Below, piece after piece: positions 52,128 through 60,892 of a stretch of DNA of 64,000 nucleotides. The first letter of the stretch is position 1, and each line of letters opens with the position of its first letter. The notes under the pieces were generated by a model. That model had not been told where the DNA came from and did no database searches. It saw only the letters and a program-made list of their open reading frames with translations. The DNA is from Avimonoglobus sp965151315. GTDB lineage: Bacteria > Bacillota > Clostridia > UBA1381. The stretch covers positions 1-64,000 of the forward strand of contig CBCTZG010000001.1 of the NCBI GenBank assembly GCA_965151315.1. Reading direction: 5' to 3'. The position numbers and the translations under genes are program-made.

Positions 52128-52955
52128 TTATTCCGCCACTGGGATTTTGATGTCAAAGGGATGGTACTGGTAATCGACAAGCCGGAAGCTGTCCTTCGTA
52201 AAGGCGTAAAAATCCGTCAGCGGATCCATTTCCAGCCGGGGGGCGGGATAAGGCGTCCGGCTGATTAAATCCCGGACGATCGGCACATGCCGGTCATAGA
52301 TGTGGGCGTCAGCGATGACATGTACCAGGGTGCCTGCCTCCAGGCCTGCCGCCGCGGCAAACATATAGAGTAGCACTGCGTACTGGCATACATTCCAGTT
52401 GTTAGCCGTGAGCATATCCTGGGACCGCTGATTCAAAATCCCGTTTAAGGTCTTGCCGGACACATTAAAGGTCATGCTGTAGGCGCAGGGGTACAGACGC
52501 ATTTCCGACAAGTCTTGGTGGTTGTAGATGTTGGTGAGGATCCGGCGGCTTTGGGGGTTGTGGGTCAAGTCGTAAAGCACCCGGTCTACCTGGTCGAATT
52601 CCCCTTCCGGATAGGTGTGCTTGATACCCAGCTGATAGCCGTAGGCCTTGCCGATAGAGCCGGTTTCATCCGCCCACTGATCCCAGATATGGCTGCCCAG
52701 ATCCCGGATATTGTTGGACTTTTTCTGCCAGATCCACAAAAGCTCGTCCACGGCGCTCTTTAAATAGGTACGCCGCAGGGTGAGGATCGGGAATTCCTCC
52801 GCCAGGTTATACCGGTTCACAATCCCAAATTTTTTTACCGTATGGGCAGGCGCCCCGTCCGCCCATTTGGGGCGCACCGGATAGTCCGTATCCCATACGC
52901 CGTTTTCTAAAATATCTTTACAGTTCTCAATAAAAATCGTATCCGCCGCGCTCAT
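52128..52955 (-). CDS. thyA: Thymidylate synthase
   Basis: ATG 52955 is 8 nt after GAGGAG; GTG 52964 overlaps the site. The 275-residue enzyme methylates dUMP using methylene-tetrahydrofolate. The active-site Cys sits in LYPCAYSMTF, instead of the common PPCH, followed by LNQRSQDML and HVIADAHIYDRH. The variant active-site loop marks the clostridial subfamily rather than a defect. It is the first gene of the thyA-folA operon. Confidence 0.96.
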   Translation of the reverse strand: MSAADTIFIENCKDILENGVWDTDYPVRPKWADGAPAHTVKKFGIVNRYNLAEEFPILTLRRTYLKSAVDELLWIWQKKSNNIRDLGSHIWDQWADETGSIGKAYGYQLGIKHTYPEGEFDQVDRVLYDLTHNPQSRRILTNIYNHQDLSEMRLYPCAYSMTFNVSGKTLNGILNQRSQDMLTANNWNVCQYAVLLYMFAAAAGLEAGTLVHVIADAHIYDRHVPIVRDLISRTPYPAPRLEMDPLTDFYAFTKDSFRLVDYQYHPFDIKIPVAE

Positions 52956-52985
52956 GCCATCCACTCCTCATTCAATATCCCGATC

Positions 52986-53014
52986 AGTATATCATAAATT
53001 TACGGGAAATACAA
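52986..53014 (-). promoter_or_regulatory. Promoter of the thyA-folA operon
   Basis: On the minus strand: TTGTAT, 17 nt, TATACT, ending 30 nt before the thyA ATG. The same ~70-nt gap must also hold the divergent spmA promoter, which I could not place with confidence. Confidence 0.6.
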
Positions 53015-53037
53015 TAGAATAAAATGAGGTGACAAAT

Positions 53038-53625
53038 ATGAATTACATTTGGGCGGGGATGATTTTAATTTCATTGATTGCCGGCGGATTCAACGGTACC
53101 TTAGACCAGACCGTGACAGCCGGCATGGCGGGGGCAAAAACGGCGGTGGAAACCGTTCTGGGCTTTGCTGGCGCTATGTGCCTGTGGACGGGGCTCATGC
53201 GGCTGGCGGACGCCGGCGGGCTGTCGGCAGTACTGAAATGCCTGCTCCGGCCCCTGACCCGCTTTTTGTTTCCCAGGCTCCCGGCGGACAGCCCGGCTAT
53301 GCAAAAAATCACCATGAACATGACGGCGAACCTTTTGGGAATGGGCAACGCCGCTACCCCGGCCGGGATCCGGGCCATGGCGGAGCTGGACCGGCTGAAC
53401 CCACAGCCGGACCGGGCCAGCGACGAAATGTGCATGTTCGTGGTGGTCAATACCGCGTCGCTGCAGCTGGTGCCCTCCACGATCATCGCCATGCGGGCGG
53501 CGGCGGGGTCTGCGGAGCCATTAGGGATCATTGTCCCGGTATGGGTCTGCTCGGCGGCGGCGCTTTTGAGCGCTGTGTTTGCCATGAAGCTGATTATTTT
53601 TGCCGGGAAACGAAGGAGGGGGTAG
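53038..53625 (+). CDS. spmA: Spore maturation protein A
   Basis: ATG 53038 follows GAGGTG by 6 nt. The ~195-residue membrane protein has the nucleoside-recognition-type fold (MGNAATPAGIRAM; FVVVNTASLQLVPSTIIAMR). SpmA and SpmB together drive dehydration of the spore core in Bacillus and clostridia. It is followed after 3 nt by spmB. Its presence shows that the organism can probably sporulate. Confidence 0.95.
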   Translation: MNYIWAGMILISLIAGGFNGTLDQTVTAGMAGAKTAVETVLGFAGAMCLWTGLMRLADAGGLSAVLKCLLRPLTRFLFPRLPADSPAMQKITMNMTANLLGMGNAATPAGIRAMAELDRLNPQPDRASDEMCMFVVVNTASLQLVPSTIIAMRAAAGSAEPLGIIVPVWVCSAAALLSAVFAMKLIIFAGKRRRG

Positions 53626-53628
53626 GCT

Positions 53629-54138
53629 GTGACCGCATACATTATCCCGCTGCTGATGGGGGCGATCCTGTGCATGGCTCTGGCAAAAAAGACGCCGGTG
53701 TATTCTGAATTTATCGCCGGAGCAGAGGAGGGCATGAAGACCGTAATGGGGATTTTCCCCTGCCTGGTGGCGGTGCTGACAGCGGTATCCATGCTCCGGG
53801 CCTCCGGGGCCATGGACTGGCTTCTGACGGCAGCCAGACCCTTGGCGGAGGCGCTGCGGATTCCGGAGGACCTGATGAACCTGGCCCTGATCCGGCCGAT
53901 TTCCGGCAGCGGGGCGTTAGGGGTCTTAGCCGACCTGTTCAAGACTTACCCGCCAGACACCCAGCCGGGCCGCATCGCCTCCGTGATGATGGGCTCTACG
54001 GAAACTACATTTTATACATTGATGGTATATTTCAGCAAGACCCGGGTAAAATATACAAAAAGGGCTGTGCCTGCGGCGGTTTTTGGTGATATTGCCGGGC
54101 TTTTGGCAAGCGTGGCCGTCTGCAAGATATTTTTTTAA
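53629..54138 (+). CDS. spmB: Spore maturation protein B
   Basis: GTG start after GGAGGG. A 169-residue membrane protein with the family motifs ILCMALAKKTPVYSEFIAGA, LIRPISGSGALGVLADLF and MMGSTETTFYTLMVYF. It is paired with SpmA in the same operon for spore-core dehydration. Confidence 0.95.
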   Translation: MTAYIIPLLMGAILCMALAKKTPVYSEFIAGAEEGMKTVMGIFPCLVAVLTAVSMLRASGAMDWLLTAARPLAEALRIPEDLMNLALIRPISGSGALGVLADLFKTYPPDTQPGRIASVMMGSTETTFYTLMVYFSKTRVKYTKRAVPAAVFGDIAGLLASVAVCKIFF

Positions 54139-54156
54139 CAATTTTAGGCAAATCAC

Positions 54157-54185
54157 TTGAAAAATTTCCCGGGTTGCGATAAAAT
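54157..54185 (+). promoter_or_regulatory. Promoter of the pgk-tpiA-gpmI operon
   Basis: TTGAAA, 17 nt, TAAAAT, ending 48 nt before the pgk ATG. Confidence 0.65.
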
Positions 54186-54233
54186 AAATATGATTGGGAC
54201 AAGCCCCTAAAAATGAAATAAGAGGTGTGTAAG

Positions 54234-55430
54234 ATGTTGAACAAAAAAAGCGTGGAAGATATTGCCGTACAGGGCAAGAGAGTCCTGGTTCGGTGCGATT
54301 TTAACGTGCCTTTAGACGAAAACCGAAACATTACCGACGAGACCCGGATCGACGGCGCCCTGCCGACCATCCAGTATTTGATGAAAAACGGAGCTAAGGT
54401 TATCCTCTGCTCCCATATGGGCAAGCCTAAGGGCGAGCCAAAGCCGGAGCTTTCCCTGGCGCCGGTAGCGAAAAAGCTTTCTGAAAAGCTGGGTAAGGAA
54501 GTCGTTTTTGCCGCGGACGACAACGTTGTGGGCGAAAACGCGAAAAAAGCTGTTGCAGCTATGGCTGACGGTGACGTGGTGCTGCTGGAAAACACCCGCT
54601 ACCGGGCGGAGGAAACAAAAAATGTAGACGCGTTCAGCCAGGAGCTGGCGTCCTTAGCGGATATTTTTGTCAACGACGCCTTTGGAACGGCCCACCGGGC
54701 TCACTGCTCCAATGTGGGTGTGACCAAATACCTGGATACGGCGGTTGCGGGCTATCTGATCCAGAAGGAGATCGAATTCTTAGGCAATGCTGTCAACAAT
54801 CCCACCCGGCCGTTTGTAGCGATTTTGGGCGGCAGTAAGGTTTCCTCCAAAATTTCGGTAATCAATAACCTGTTGGAAAAGGTAGATACCCTGATCATCG
54901 GCGGCGGCATGGCCTACACCTTTATGAAAGCCAAGGGCGAAGAAGTGGGCGATTCCCTGCTGGAGGCGGACTATGTTGACTATGCCGCGGAAATGATGGA
55001 AAAAGCGGAGAAAAAGGGCGTAAAGCTGCTGATCCCCGTAGACACTGTAGTGGCAAAAGCGTTTGATAATGACGCGGAGCATAAAACTGTTGGCCGGGGC
55101 GGCATTGAGGCCGGCTGGCAGGGCCTGGATATTGGAGAAAAGACCATTGCATTATACAAAGACGCTGTAAAAGACGCGAAAACCGTTGTTTGGAATGGAC
55201 CCATGGGCGTATTTGAAATGCCCAATTTTGCTAAGGGCACAAACGCTATCGCCCAGGCGCTGGCGGAAATCGACGCGGTTACTGTCATTGGCGGCGGCGA
55301 CAGTGTTGCGGCTGTCAACCAGGCTGGCTTGGGGGATAAGATGACGCATATTTCCACCGGCGGCGGCGCCAGCCTGGAATTCCTGGAGGGCAAGGATCTG
55401 CCTGGGATCGCAGCTTTAAATGATAAATAA
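54234..55430 (+). CDS. pgk: Phosphoglycerate kinase
   Basis: ATG 54234 follows AGAGGTG; GTG 54225 overlaps that site. The 398-residue enzyme makes ATP from 1,3-bisphosphoglycerate. Motifs: VLVRCDFNVPLDENR, LCSHMGKPKG, the nucleotide-binding WNGPMGVFE and GGGDSVAAV with a C-terminal STGGGASLEFLEG. It is the first gene of a glycolytic operon without gapA or eno nearby. Confidence 0.98.
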   Translation: MLNKKSVEDIAVQGKRVLVRCDFNVPLDENRNITDETRIDGALPTIQYLMKNGAKVILCSHMGKPKGEPKPELSLAPVAKKLSEKLGKEVVFAADDNVVGENAKKAVAAMADGDVVLLENTRYRAEETKNVDAFSQELASLADIFVNDAFGTAHRAHCSNVGVTKYLDTAVAGYLIQKEIEFLGNAVNNPTRPFVAILGGSKVSSKISVINNLLEKVDTLIIGGGMAYTFMKAKGEEVGDSLLEADYVDYAAEMMEKAEKKGVKLLIPVDTVVAKAFDNDAEHKTVGRGGIEAGWQGLDIGEKTIALYKDAVKDAKTVVWNGPMGVFEMPNFAKGTNAIAQALAEIDAVTVIGGGDSVAAVNQAGLGDKMTHISTGGGASLEFLEGKDLPGIAALNDK

Positions 55431-55456
55431 GCTTTTTGGGAAAGGAATCAGATAAA

Positions 55457-56209
55457 ATGGGTAAGTATATTATTGCTGGGAACTGGAAGATGAACAAGCT
55501 TCCTTCGGAGACATATGATTTTGTAAAATCCGTGGCCGAGGCGACCAAGGACGCACAGTGCGAAGTGGTTTGCTGTACGCCGTTTGTCTGCCTGTCTGAG
55601 GCGATCCGGGCGGCAAAGGGAACCCAGGTGAAAATCGGCGCGGAAAACCTGCATTTTCAGGACAGCGGCGCCTACACCGGCGAGGTCAGCGGCGACATGC
55701 TGGTAGACCTGGGCGTGGATTATGTAATTATCGGCCATTCTGAGCGCCGGCAGTATTTTGCGGAAACAGACGAAACAGTCAACTTGAAAACGAAAAAGGC
55801 GCTGGAAAAGGGCCTGATCCCCATTGTATGCGTGGGAGAGAGCTTAGAGCAGCGGGAGCAGGGCGTGACTATGGATCTGATCACGGCGCAGATCAAGGCG
55901 GCTTTTTCGGGCATAGAAGCGGCGGACGCCAAAAAGGTAGTTGTGGCGTATGAGCCGATCTGGGCTATCGGTACTGGCAAAACCGCTACGGCTGCCCAGG
56001 CGGAAGAAGTCTGCGGGGCTATCCGCAAGGTTTTGGCCGGGCTGTACTGCGAAAACTGCGCAAAGGAAATCACCATCCAGTATGGCGGCAGCATGAACGC
56101 GGGCAACGCGGCGGAGCTTCTAGCAAAGGAAAATATTGACGGCGGATTGATCGGCGGCGCCAGCCTGAAAACGCCGGATTTCGCGGCCATCGTAGCCGCG
56201 GCAAAATAA
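55457..56209 (+). CDS. tpiA: Triosephosphate isomerase
   Basis: The start MGKYIIAGNWKMNK is conserved; AAAGGA lies about 11 nt before ATG 55457. The 250-residue enzyme has catalytic Lys in AGNWKMN, His in IIGHSERRQYF and Glu in VVAYEPIWAIGTG, and the phosphate-binding end GGLIGGASLK. It interconverts glyceraldehyde-3-phosphate and dihydroxyacetone phosphate. Confidence 0.98.
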   Translation: MGKYIIAGNWKMNKLPSETYDFVKSVAEATKDAQCEVVCCTPFVCLSEAIRAAKGTQVKIGAENLHFQDSGAYTGEVSGDMLVDLGVDYVIIGHSERRQYFAETDETVNLKTKKALEKGLIPIVCVGESLEQREQGVTMDLITAQIKAAFSGIEAADAKKVVVAYEPIWAIGTGKTATAAQAEEVCGAIRKVLAGLYCENCAKEITIQYGGSMNAGNAAELLAKENIDGGLIGGASLKTPDFAAIVAAAK

Positions 56210-56219
56210 AACGGATTGG

Positions 56220-56241
56220 GGGCTGTTCAAACGGACAGCCC
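56220..56241 (+). promoter_or_regulatory. Stem-loop between tpiA and gpmI
   Basis: GGGCTGTTC and GGACAGCCC pair around AAAC, followed by TTTAT. It may act as a weak attenuator, lowering gpmI relative to pgk and tpiA. Confidence 0.45.
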
Positions 56242-56269
56242 TTTATGCTGTATCAAGGAGGAAACAAAA

Positions 56270-57820
56270 ATGCCAAAAAGTCCAATCGCATTGATTATTT
56301 TAGACGGCTACGGGATGAACGAGGCCACGGAAGGGAATGCCATCCGGGCAGCCAAGACCCCCAATATGGACAAATATTTTCAAAACAATCCCAACACCAT
56401 CCTGTACGCCAGCGGCATGAGTGTGGGCCTGCCGGACGGGCAGATGGGGAATTCTGAAGTTGGCCATACCAACATCGGCGCGGGCCGGGTTGTATATCAG
56501 GAGCTGACCCGGATCACCAAGTCCATCGAGGACGGGGATTTCTTCTCGAATGAAGCCCTGATGGGCGCGGTAGAAAACTGCAAGGAAAACGGAAGCGCCC
56601 TGCACTTAATCGGCCTTTTGTCCGACGGCGGTGTACACAGCCATATCGGCCATCTGTTCGGGCTCATTGATCTGGCCCGGAAAAACGGATTAAAGCAAGT
56701 ATATGTCCACTGTGTGATGGACGGCCGGGATGTATCGCCTACATCTGGCGTGGAGTATATCCGCCAGCTTCAGAAAAAAATGGAAGAGGCCGGCGTGGGG
56801 AAAATCGCCACGGTTATGGGCCGGTATTACGCCATGGATCGGGATACCAACTGGAACCGGGTGGAAAAGGCTTACAACGCCGCAGTCCGGGGGGAGGGCC
56901 ATATGGTCAGCGACCCGGCGGCGGCTGTGCTGGAATCCTACGAGACTAAGGACGAAAACGGCGCACTTCTGACCGATGAATTTATTCGTCCCATGGTGGT
57001 TACGGAAAACGGGGCGCCCATAGCGAAAATCAGCGCCGGAGATTCCGTTGTCTGCTTTAATTTCCGGCCGGATCGGGCCAGAGAAATCACCCGAACCCTG
57101 GTTGACCCGGATTTTACTGGTTTTACACGGGAATTCATGCCCCTATATTATGTATGCATGACCCAGTACGACGCCCAGATGCCCAATGTGCATGTGGCCT
57201 TCAAGCCCCAGACGCTGGTCAATACCTTTGGGGAATATATCGCTCAAAAGGGCCTGCGGCAGCTGCGGATCGCGGAGACGGAAAAATACGCCCATGTAAC
57301 CTTCTTCTTCAACGGCGGCGTAGAGGCGGTATATGCGGGCGAGGATAGGAAGCTGATCCCATCTCCCAAGGTGGCTACCTATGATATGCAGCCGGAAATG
57401 AGCGCGTATCTGGTAGCGGACGCCTGCGTGGACTTGATCAATCAGGACCTGTATGACTGCATTATTTTAAACTTCGCCAACTGTGATATGGTGGGCCATA
57501 CCGGCGTGTTTGCGGCGGCAGTTAAGGCGGTGGAGGCCGTAGACGAGTGCCTGGGCAAGGTGGTAGATGCCCTGATGGCAAAGAACGCTAAGATTTTGAT
57601 CACCGCGGATCACGGCAACGCGGACTGTATGGTTGATCCGGAAACCAGCGACGTATTTACCGCCCATACCACGAACCCGGTGCCCCTGATTGTGATGGGC
57701 GCGGGCAATGTGAAGCTAAACCGGGGCAAGCTGGCGGATCTGGCGCCTACAATGCTGGACTTGATGGGGCTGGAAAAGCCGGCAGAAATGACCGGGGAAA
57801 GTTTGATCATAAAGTCTTGA
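56270..57820 (+). CDS. gpmI: 2,3-bisphosphoglycerate-independent phosphoglycerate mutase
   Basis: AAGGAGG lies 8 nt before ATG 56270. The 516-residue metalloenzyme has the alkaline-phosphatase-type metal motifs LIILDGYGMNE, the catalytic Ser in MGNSEVGHTNIGAGR, HCVMDGRDVSP, NFANCDMVGHTG and TADHGNADCM. It converts 3- to 2-phosphoglycerate with manganese, and is the last enzyme of the operon. Confidence 0.98.
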   Translation: MPKSPIALIILDGYGMNEATEGNAIRAAKTPNMDKYFQNNPNTILYASGMSVGLPDGQMGNSEVGHTNIGAGRVVYQELTRITKSIEDGDFFSNEALMGAVENCKENGSALHLIGLLSDGGVHSHIGHLFGLIDLARKNGLKQVYVHCVMDGRDVSPTSGVEYIRQLQKKMEEAGVGKIATVMGRYYAMDRDTNWNRVEKAYNAAVRGEGHMVSDPAAAVLESYETKDENGALLTDEFIRPMVVTENGAPIAKISAGDSVVCFNFRPDRAREITRTLVDPDFTGFTREFMPLYYVCMTQYDAQMPNVHVAFKPQTLVNTFGEYIAQKGLRQLRIAETEKYAHVTFFFNGGVEAVYAGEDRKLIPSPKVATYDMQPEMSAYLVADACVDLINQDLYDCIILNFANCDMVGHTGVFAAAVKAVEAVDECLGKVVDALMAKNAKILITADHGNADCMVDPETSDVFTAHTTNPVPLIVMGAGNVKLNRGKLADLAPTMLDLMGLEKPAEMTGESLIIKS

Positions 57821-57845
57821 CATTTTACGGCCTGCCGCATATAAT
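57817..57845 (+). promoter_or_regulatory. Consensus promoter overlapping the gpmI stop, reads the CDF transporter gene
   Basis: TTGACA, 17 nt, TATAAT: a full consensus match. The -35 box includes the gpmI stop codon. It gives a ~65-nt leader with the stem-loop at 57866-57891. Confidence 0.8.
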
Positions 57846-57865
57846 AAAAGGAGAAGCAACAAAAA

Positions 57866-57891
57866 ACATCCGCAGAAACCTCTGCGGATGT
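57866..57891 (+). promoter_or_regulatory. Leader stem-loop before the CDF transporter gene
   Basis: Perfect ten-base arms ACATCCGCAG and CTGCGGATGT around AAACCT, with no T-run after it. It lies between the promoter and ribosome binding site and may be an end-of-operon terminator remnant or a control element. Confidence 0.5.
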
Positions 57892-57915
57892 ACTTGTATT
57901 GAGAAGGTGTAAGCA

Positions 57916-58785
57916 ATGGCAATCAGTCAAAGGGCAATGCGGGTTTCCGTAATTAGTATTGTTGTAAACCTGCTGCTGTCGGTGTTTAAACTGTTTGCGG
58001 GAATTTTTGCCCGTTCCGGGGCGATGATTTCCGATGCGGTGCATTCCGCCTCCGATGTGTTCAGCACATTCATTGTCATGGCGGGGATCAAGATGTCTGG
58101 GAAAATGGACGACGACGACCATCCTTACGGCCATGAGCGGATGGAGAGCGTGGCGGCGGTGATCTTAGCCGTGGTACTGGTAGCGGTAGGCGCCGGAATC
58201 GGTTATCAGGGGATCCAGAAAATTATTGCCCTGAAAACAGAGTCCCTGGCTGTACCCGGCGGGCTGGCGCTTGTGGCGGCGGTAGTATCTATTGGGGTGA
58301 AGGAATGGATGTTTTGGTTTACCCGGGCAGCGGCCCGGGCGGAAAAATCCGACGCGTTGATGGCCGACGCGTGGCATCACCGGTCTGACGCGCTGTCTTC
58401 GGTGGGCAGCTTGGTAGGCATCGGCGGTGCGATGCTGGGGTTCCCGGTGCTGGATCCGCTGGCCAGCGTGGTGATCTGCGTATTTATCATCAAAGCGGGG
58501 ATTGACATTTTCCGGGAGGCCATGAACAAAATGGTGGATAAGGCTTGCCCCCAAACGGTCACGGAAGAAATGAAGGCCGTAATCCTGGCTCATCCGGAGA
58601 TCATCAGCTTAGACGATATCCGGACCCGGATGTTTGGCACCCGGATCTATGTAGACGTAGAGATTGGCGTTGACGGGCAGATGCTCCTGCGGGACGCCCA
58701 TGCCATCGCGGAGCGGATCCACGATGAGCTGGAGGAACAGTTTCCGGAGATCAAGCATTGTATGGTACATGTAAATCCAAAATAA
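57916..58785 (+). CDS. Cation diffusion facilitator transporter
   Basis: A 289-residue CDF exporter with six helices: the metal site in helix 2 (SDAVHSASDVF), DDDDHPYGHERMES in the 2-3 loop, the second site HHRSDALSSVG, and a C-terminal cytoplasmic metallochaperone-like domain (DIRTRMFGTRIYVDVEIGVD). It exports a divalent metal such as zinc, iron or manganese; the precise ion is not decided by sequence. AGAAGGTG precedes the ATG. Confidence 0.95.
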   Translation: MAISQRAMRVSVISIVVNLLLSVFKLFAGIFARSGAMISDAVHSASDVFSTFIVMAGIKMSGKMDDDDHPYGHERMESVAAVILAVVLVAVGAGIGYQGIQKIIALKTESLAVPGGLALVAAVVSIGVKEWMFWFTRAAARAEKSDALMADAWHHRSDALSSVGSLVGIGGAMLGFPVLDPLASVVICVFIIKAGIDIFREAMNKMVDKACPQTVTEEMKAVILAHPEIISLDDIRTRMFGTRIYVDVEIGVDGQMLLRDAHAIAERIHDELEEQFPEIKHCMVHVNPK

Positions 58786-58805
58786 ACTGCGAAAGGGGAA
58801 CAAAA

Positions 58806-60488
58806 ATGCGAATGAAAAAAAGAATTCTATGCGGGATCCTGGCAGCGGCCATGCTTTTTGGCGGGGCAGCCCAGGCGGAATCGGTGAACGACATCATTGA
58901 CAACAACGTAAACCGGATGAAGGCCATGCTCAATACGCCGGATCTGCAGGTTTACTATCAAGCGCCGGGGATTACCCGGGCCTACTACGGGGCGAAATTC
59001 GAGCCGGCCCGGGGCGTTTATATCGGTACGCCCAAGGGCCGGGAGATCGAAGGGGTTTCCAATGCCATTGACACCTACTACGAAACCTTTGATATTTCGA
59101 AAACCAACGGCACCACAGCCCGGGAAACCTATGAACAGCAGCCGGCCACCGGGAAATTCCTGGCGTATAACTGGAATTTTGCCAAGCAGAGCATCAATCC
59201 GGCAGATTATGACAATTACATCAAAAACACCGTTGACAAGATGGCAGCCTCCGGGGATGATATCCTGCTGATTTTCGGGAAGGAAATGAATACAGATGAT
59301 AACTTCCCCAATCCGGAGGATTTTCTGCGGGTCTACCGGTATGTGGCGGAGTATGCCAGGACGAAGGAAAATATTGCCATGGTCTGGGCACCCAACGATA
59401 CTGGTTCCTTAGACCATTATTTAAAGGATTATTACCCTGGGGATGAATATGTGGACTGGGTGGGTATGAGCCTGTATACAATCCCGTATTTCCAGGGAAA
59501 GAAGGATCACGGGAACCTGACGGAGTCCAACAATATCGCCTTTGTGACCGGGGAATATGCCAACTCTGTTATGCGGGCCAAGACCATTATGGACTTCATG
59601 GATGAAAACAATATCCAAAAGCCGGTCATGATCACAGAAAGCGGCGTGGGCTTCCAGCTTACGGAGACGGGGGAGGATTTTACGGACTGGGGCGTGATGC
59701 AGCTTAAGCTTTTGTATTCAGAGCTGCCCCGAGTGTTCCCCCGGCTGAAGATCATTGTGGGCTTTAACAATACGGTAGAAGGGGACAAGTACCGGTATGA
59801 TATTGGGAACAATCCCACCCTGAAAGCCGTCCTAGAGGAGCAGATCGCGGATCCGTTTTTCCTGAGTACTTACCCTGCCTGTGCAGAATATTCGTATATG
59901 CCGGTAACGGAAGGGGTACAGCTGGCGCCGGATACGGAAATTTCAGCTTTCGCGTACGTGCCGAAAAACCAGTTTGTCCGGGTGAAATATCAGATAGACG
60001 GGGCCGAGGTGTACCAGAGCGATTACCCGCCCTATACCTACCGGCTGAACGGGCTGACGGAGGGGGCACACACCTTGACGGCCCAGATGTGTATTGGCGA
60101 CAGCGTACAAATGGAAAAGCAATTTACCTTCCAGTATAGTACCCCAGTGACAGTTTTGGTAAACGGGGAGCCAGTCGGGTTCGACCAGCCGCCGGTGATC
60201 CAGGACGGCAGGACGTTAGTGCCGGCCCGGGCCGTGTTTGAAGCGCTGGGCGCCCAGATGGAATGGGACGGGGAAACCCAGACGGCTTTCGCGGTCAAGG
60301 GGGATACCCAGGTGAAGATCCAGATCGGCCAGGCAAGCTTTGAGAAAAACGGGCAGCCGGTGGCCTTGGATGTACCTGCCCAGATTCTCGGGGACAGGAC
60401 GCTGATCCCGCTGCGGGCGGTAGCGGACGCCTTTGGCTGCCAGGTCGGCTGGGACGGGGCGACGAAAACAGCCACGGTAAATTATTGA
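58806..60488 (+). CDS. Secreted GH26-like protein with copper-amine-oxidase-type C-terminal domain
   Basis: ATG 58806 follows GAAAGGGGAA. Signal peptide (cleaved near AQA-ES). Residues ~30-350 resemble a GH26 mannanase barrel: LLIFGKEMN with a possible acid/base Glu (family usually HEMN), MVWAPND, YYPGDEYVDWVGMSLY and PVMITESG with a possible nucleophile Glu. An Ig-like region (about 375-445) and two copper-amine-oxidase N-domain repeats (about 448-560: GRTLVPARAVFEALGAQ; DRTLIPLRAVADAFG) follow. Those repeats are a wall-association module in clostridia. A beta-mannanase or related hydrolase is likely, with lowered confidence because the His of HEMN is replaced by Lys. Confidence 0.8.
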   Translation: MRMKKRILCGILAAAMLFGGAAQAESVNDIIDNNVNRMKAMLNTPDLQVYYQAPGITRAYYGAKFEPARGVYIGTPKGREIEGVSNAIDTYYETFDISKTNGTTARETYEQQPATGKFLAYNWNFAKQSINPADYDNYIKNTVDKMAASGDDILLIFGKEMNTDDNFPNPEDFLRVYRYVAEYARTKENIAMVWAPNDTGSLDHYLKDYYPGDEYVDWVGMSLYTIPYFQGKKDHGNLTESNNIAFVTGEYANSVMRAKTIMDFMDENNIQKPVMITESGVGFQLTETGEDFTDWGVMQLKLLYSELPRVFPRLKIIVGFNNTVEGDKYRYDIGNNPTLKAVLEEQIADPFFLSTYPACAEYSYMPVTEGVQLAPDTEISAFAYVPKNQFVRVKYQIDGAEVYQSDYPPYTYRLNGLTEGAHTLTAQMCIGDSVQMEKQFTFQYSTPVTVLVNGEPVGFDQPPVIQDGRTLVPARAVFEALGAQMEWDGETQTAFAVKGDTQVKIQIGQASFEKNGQPVALDVPAQILGDRTLIPLRAVADAFGCQVGWDGATKTATVNY

Positions 60489-60505
60489 TTATTAAAACAG
60501 CAATC

Positions 60506-60533
60506 AAAAAAGGACGCGGATGCGTCCTTTTTT
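60506..60533 (+). terminator. Rho-independent terminator
   Basis: AAAAAAGGACGC and GCGTCCTTTTTT pair around GGAT and end in T residues. It closes the GH26-like gene and can also stop the minus-strand gene that ends at 60545. Confidence 0.92.
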
Positions 60534-60544
60534 GCATGGAAAGG

Positions 60545-60733
60545 TTAATCTTCTAAGGAAGTTATGTCGATCTCCCCGTTTTCCTGCTCATAGTCCTGCA
60601 AATATTTCTTGACCATAAATTCCAGCTGGCCGTTGATGGAACGGCTGTTTTCTTTTGCTAATTTTTTAATTTTTGCATAAGTTGATGTATTCAACCGAAG
60701 CGGATAAGCATACATTGTTTCTTTTTTCTCCAA
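60545..60733 (-). CDS. Arc-type ribbon-helix-helix protein
   Basis: TTG 60733 lies 9 nt after AGGAGG; the longer frame upstream is AT-rich and unlikely to be coding, while ATG 60715 is an alternative. The 62-residue protein has a basic beta strand (YAYPLRLNTSTYAKIKKLA) and helices (KENSRSINGQLEFMVKKYL) of the Arc/MetJ fold. Such proteins are DNA-binding regulators, common on phages and plasmids. It is divergent from the next RHH-like gene. Confidence 0.75.
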   Translation of the reverse strand: MEKKETMYAYPLRLNTSTYAKIKKLAKENSRSINGQLEFMVKKYLQDYEQENGEIDITSLED

Positions 60734-60822
60734 CCGAATTCGCCTCCTTATATATCTAATTATATCATAATGAATCAAAAAGAATAAATAATACAATTTG
60801 ATAAAAAATGATAGAAAATATA

Positions 60823-60851
60823 TTGACATAATTGATGCCAACTGTTATAAT
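60823..60851 (+). promoter_or_regulatory. Consensus sigma-A promoter of the second RHH-type gene
   Basis: TTGACA, 17 nt, TATAAT, ending 41 nt before GTG 60893. It lies in the AT-rich divergent gap 60734-60892, where self-regulation by either small DNA-binding protein is possible. Confidence 0.82.
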
Positions 60852-60892
60852 ACAAATAGATACAAAATAGATTAAAATGATGAGGTGAGAAT

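Noticed and set aside
52128..52955. Defective thymidylate synthase because PPCH is not present
   Set aside because: The catalytic Cys remains in LYPCAY and the other motifs are intact; this is a known-looking clostridial variant.
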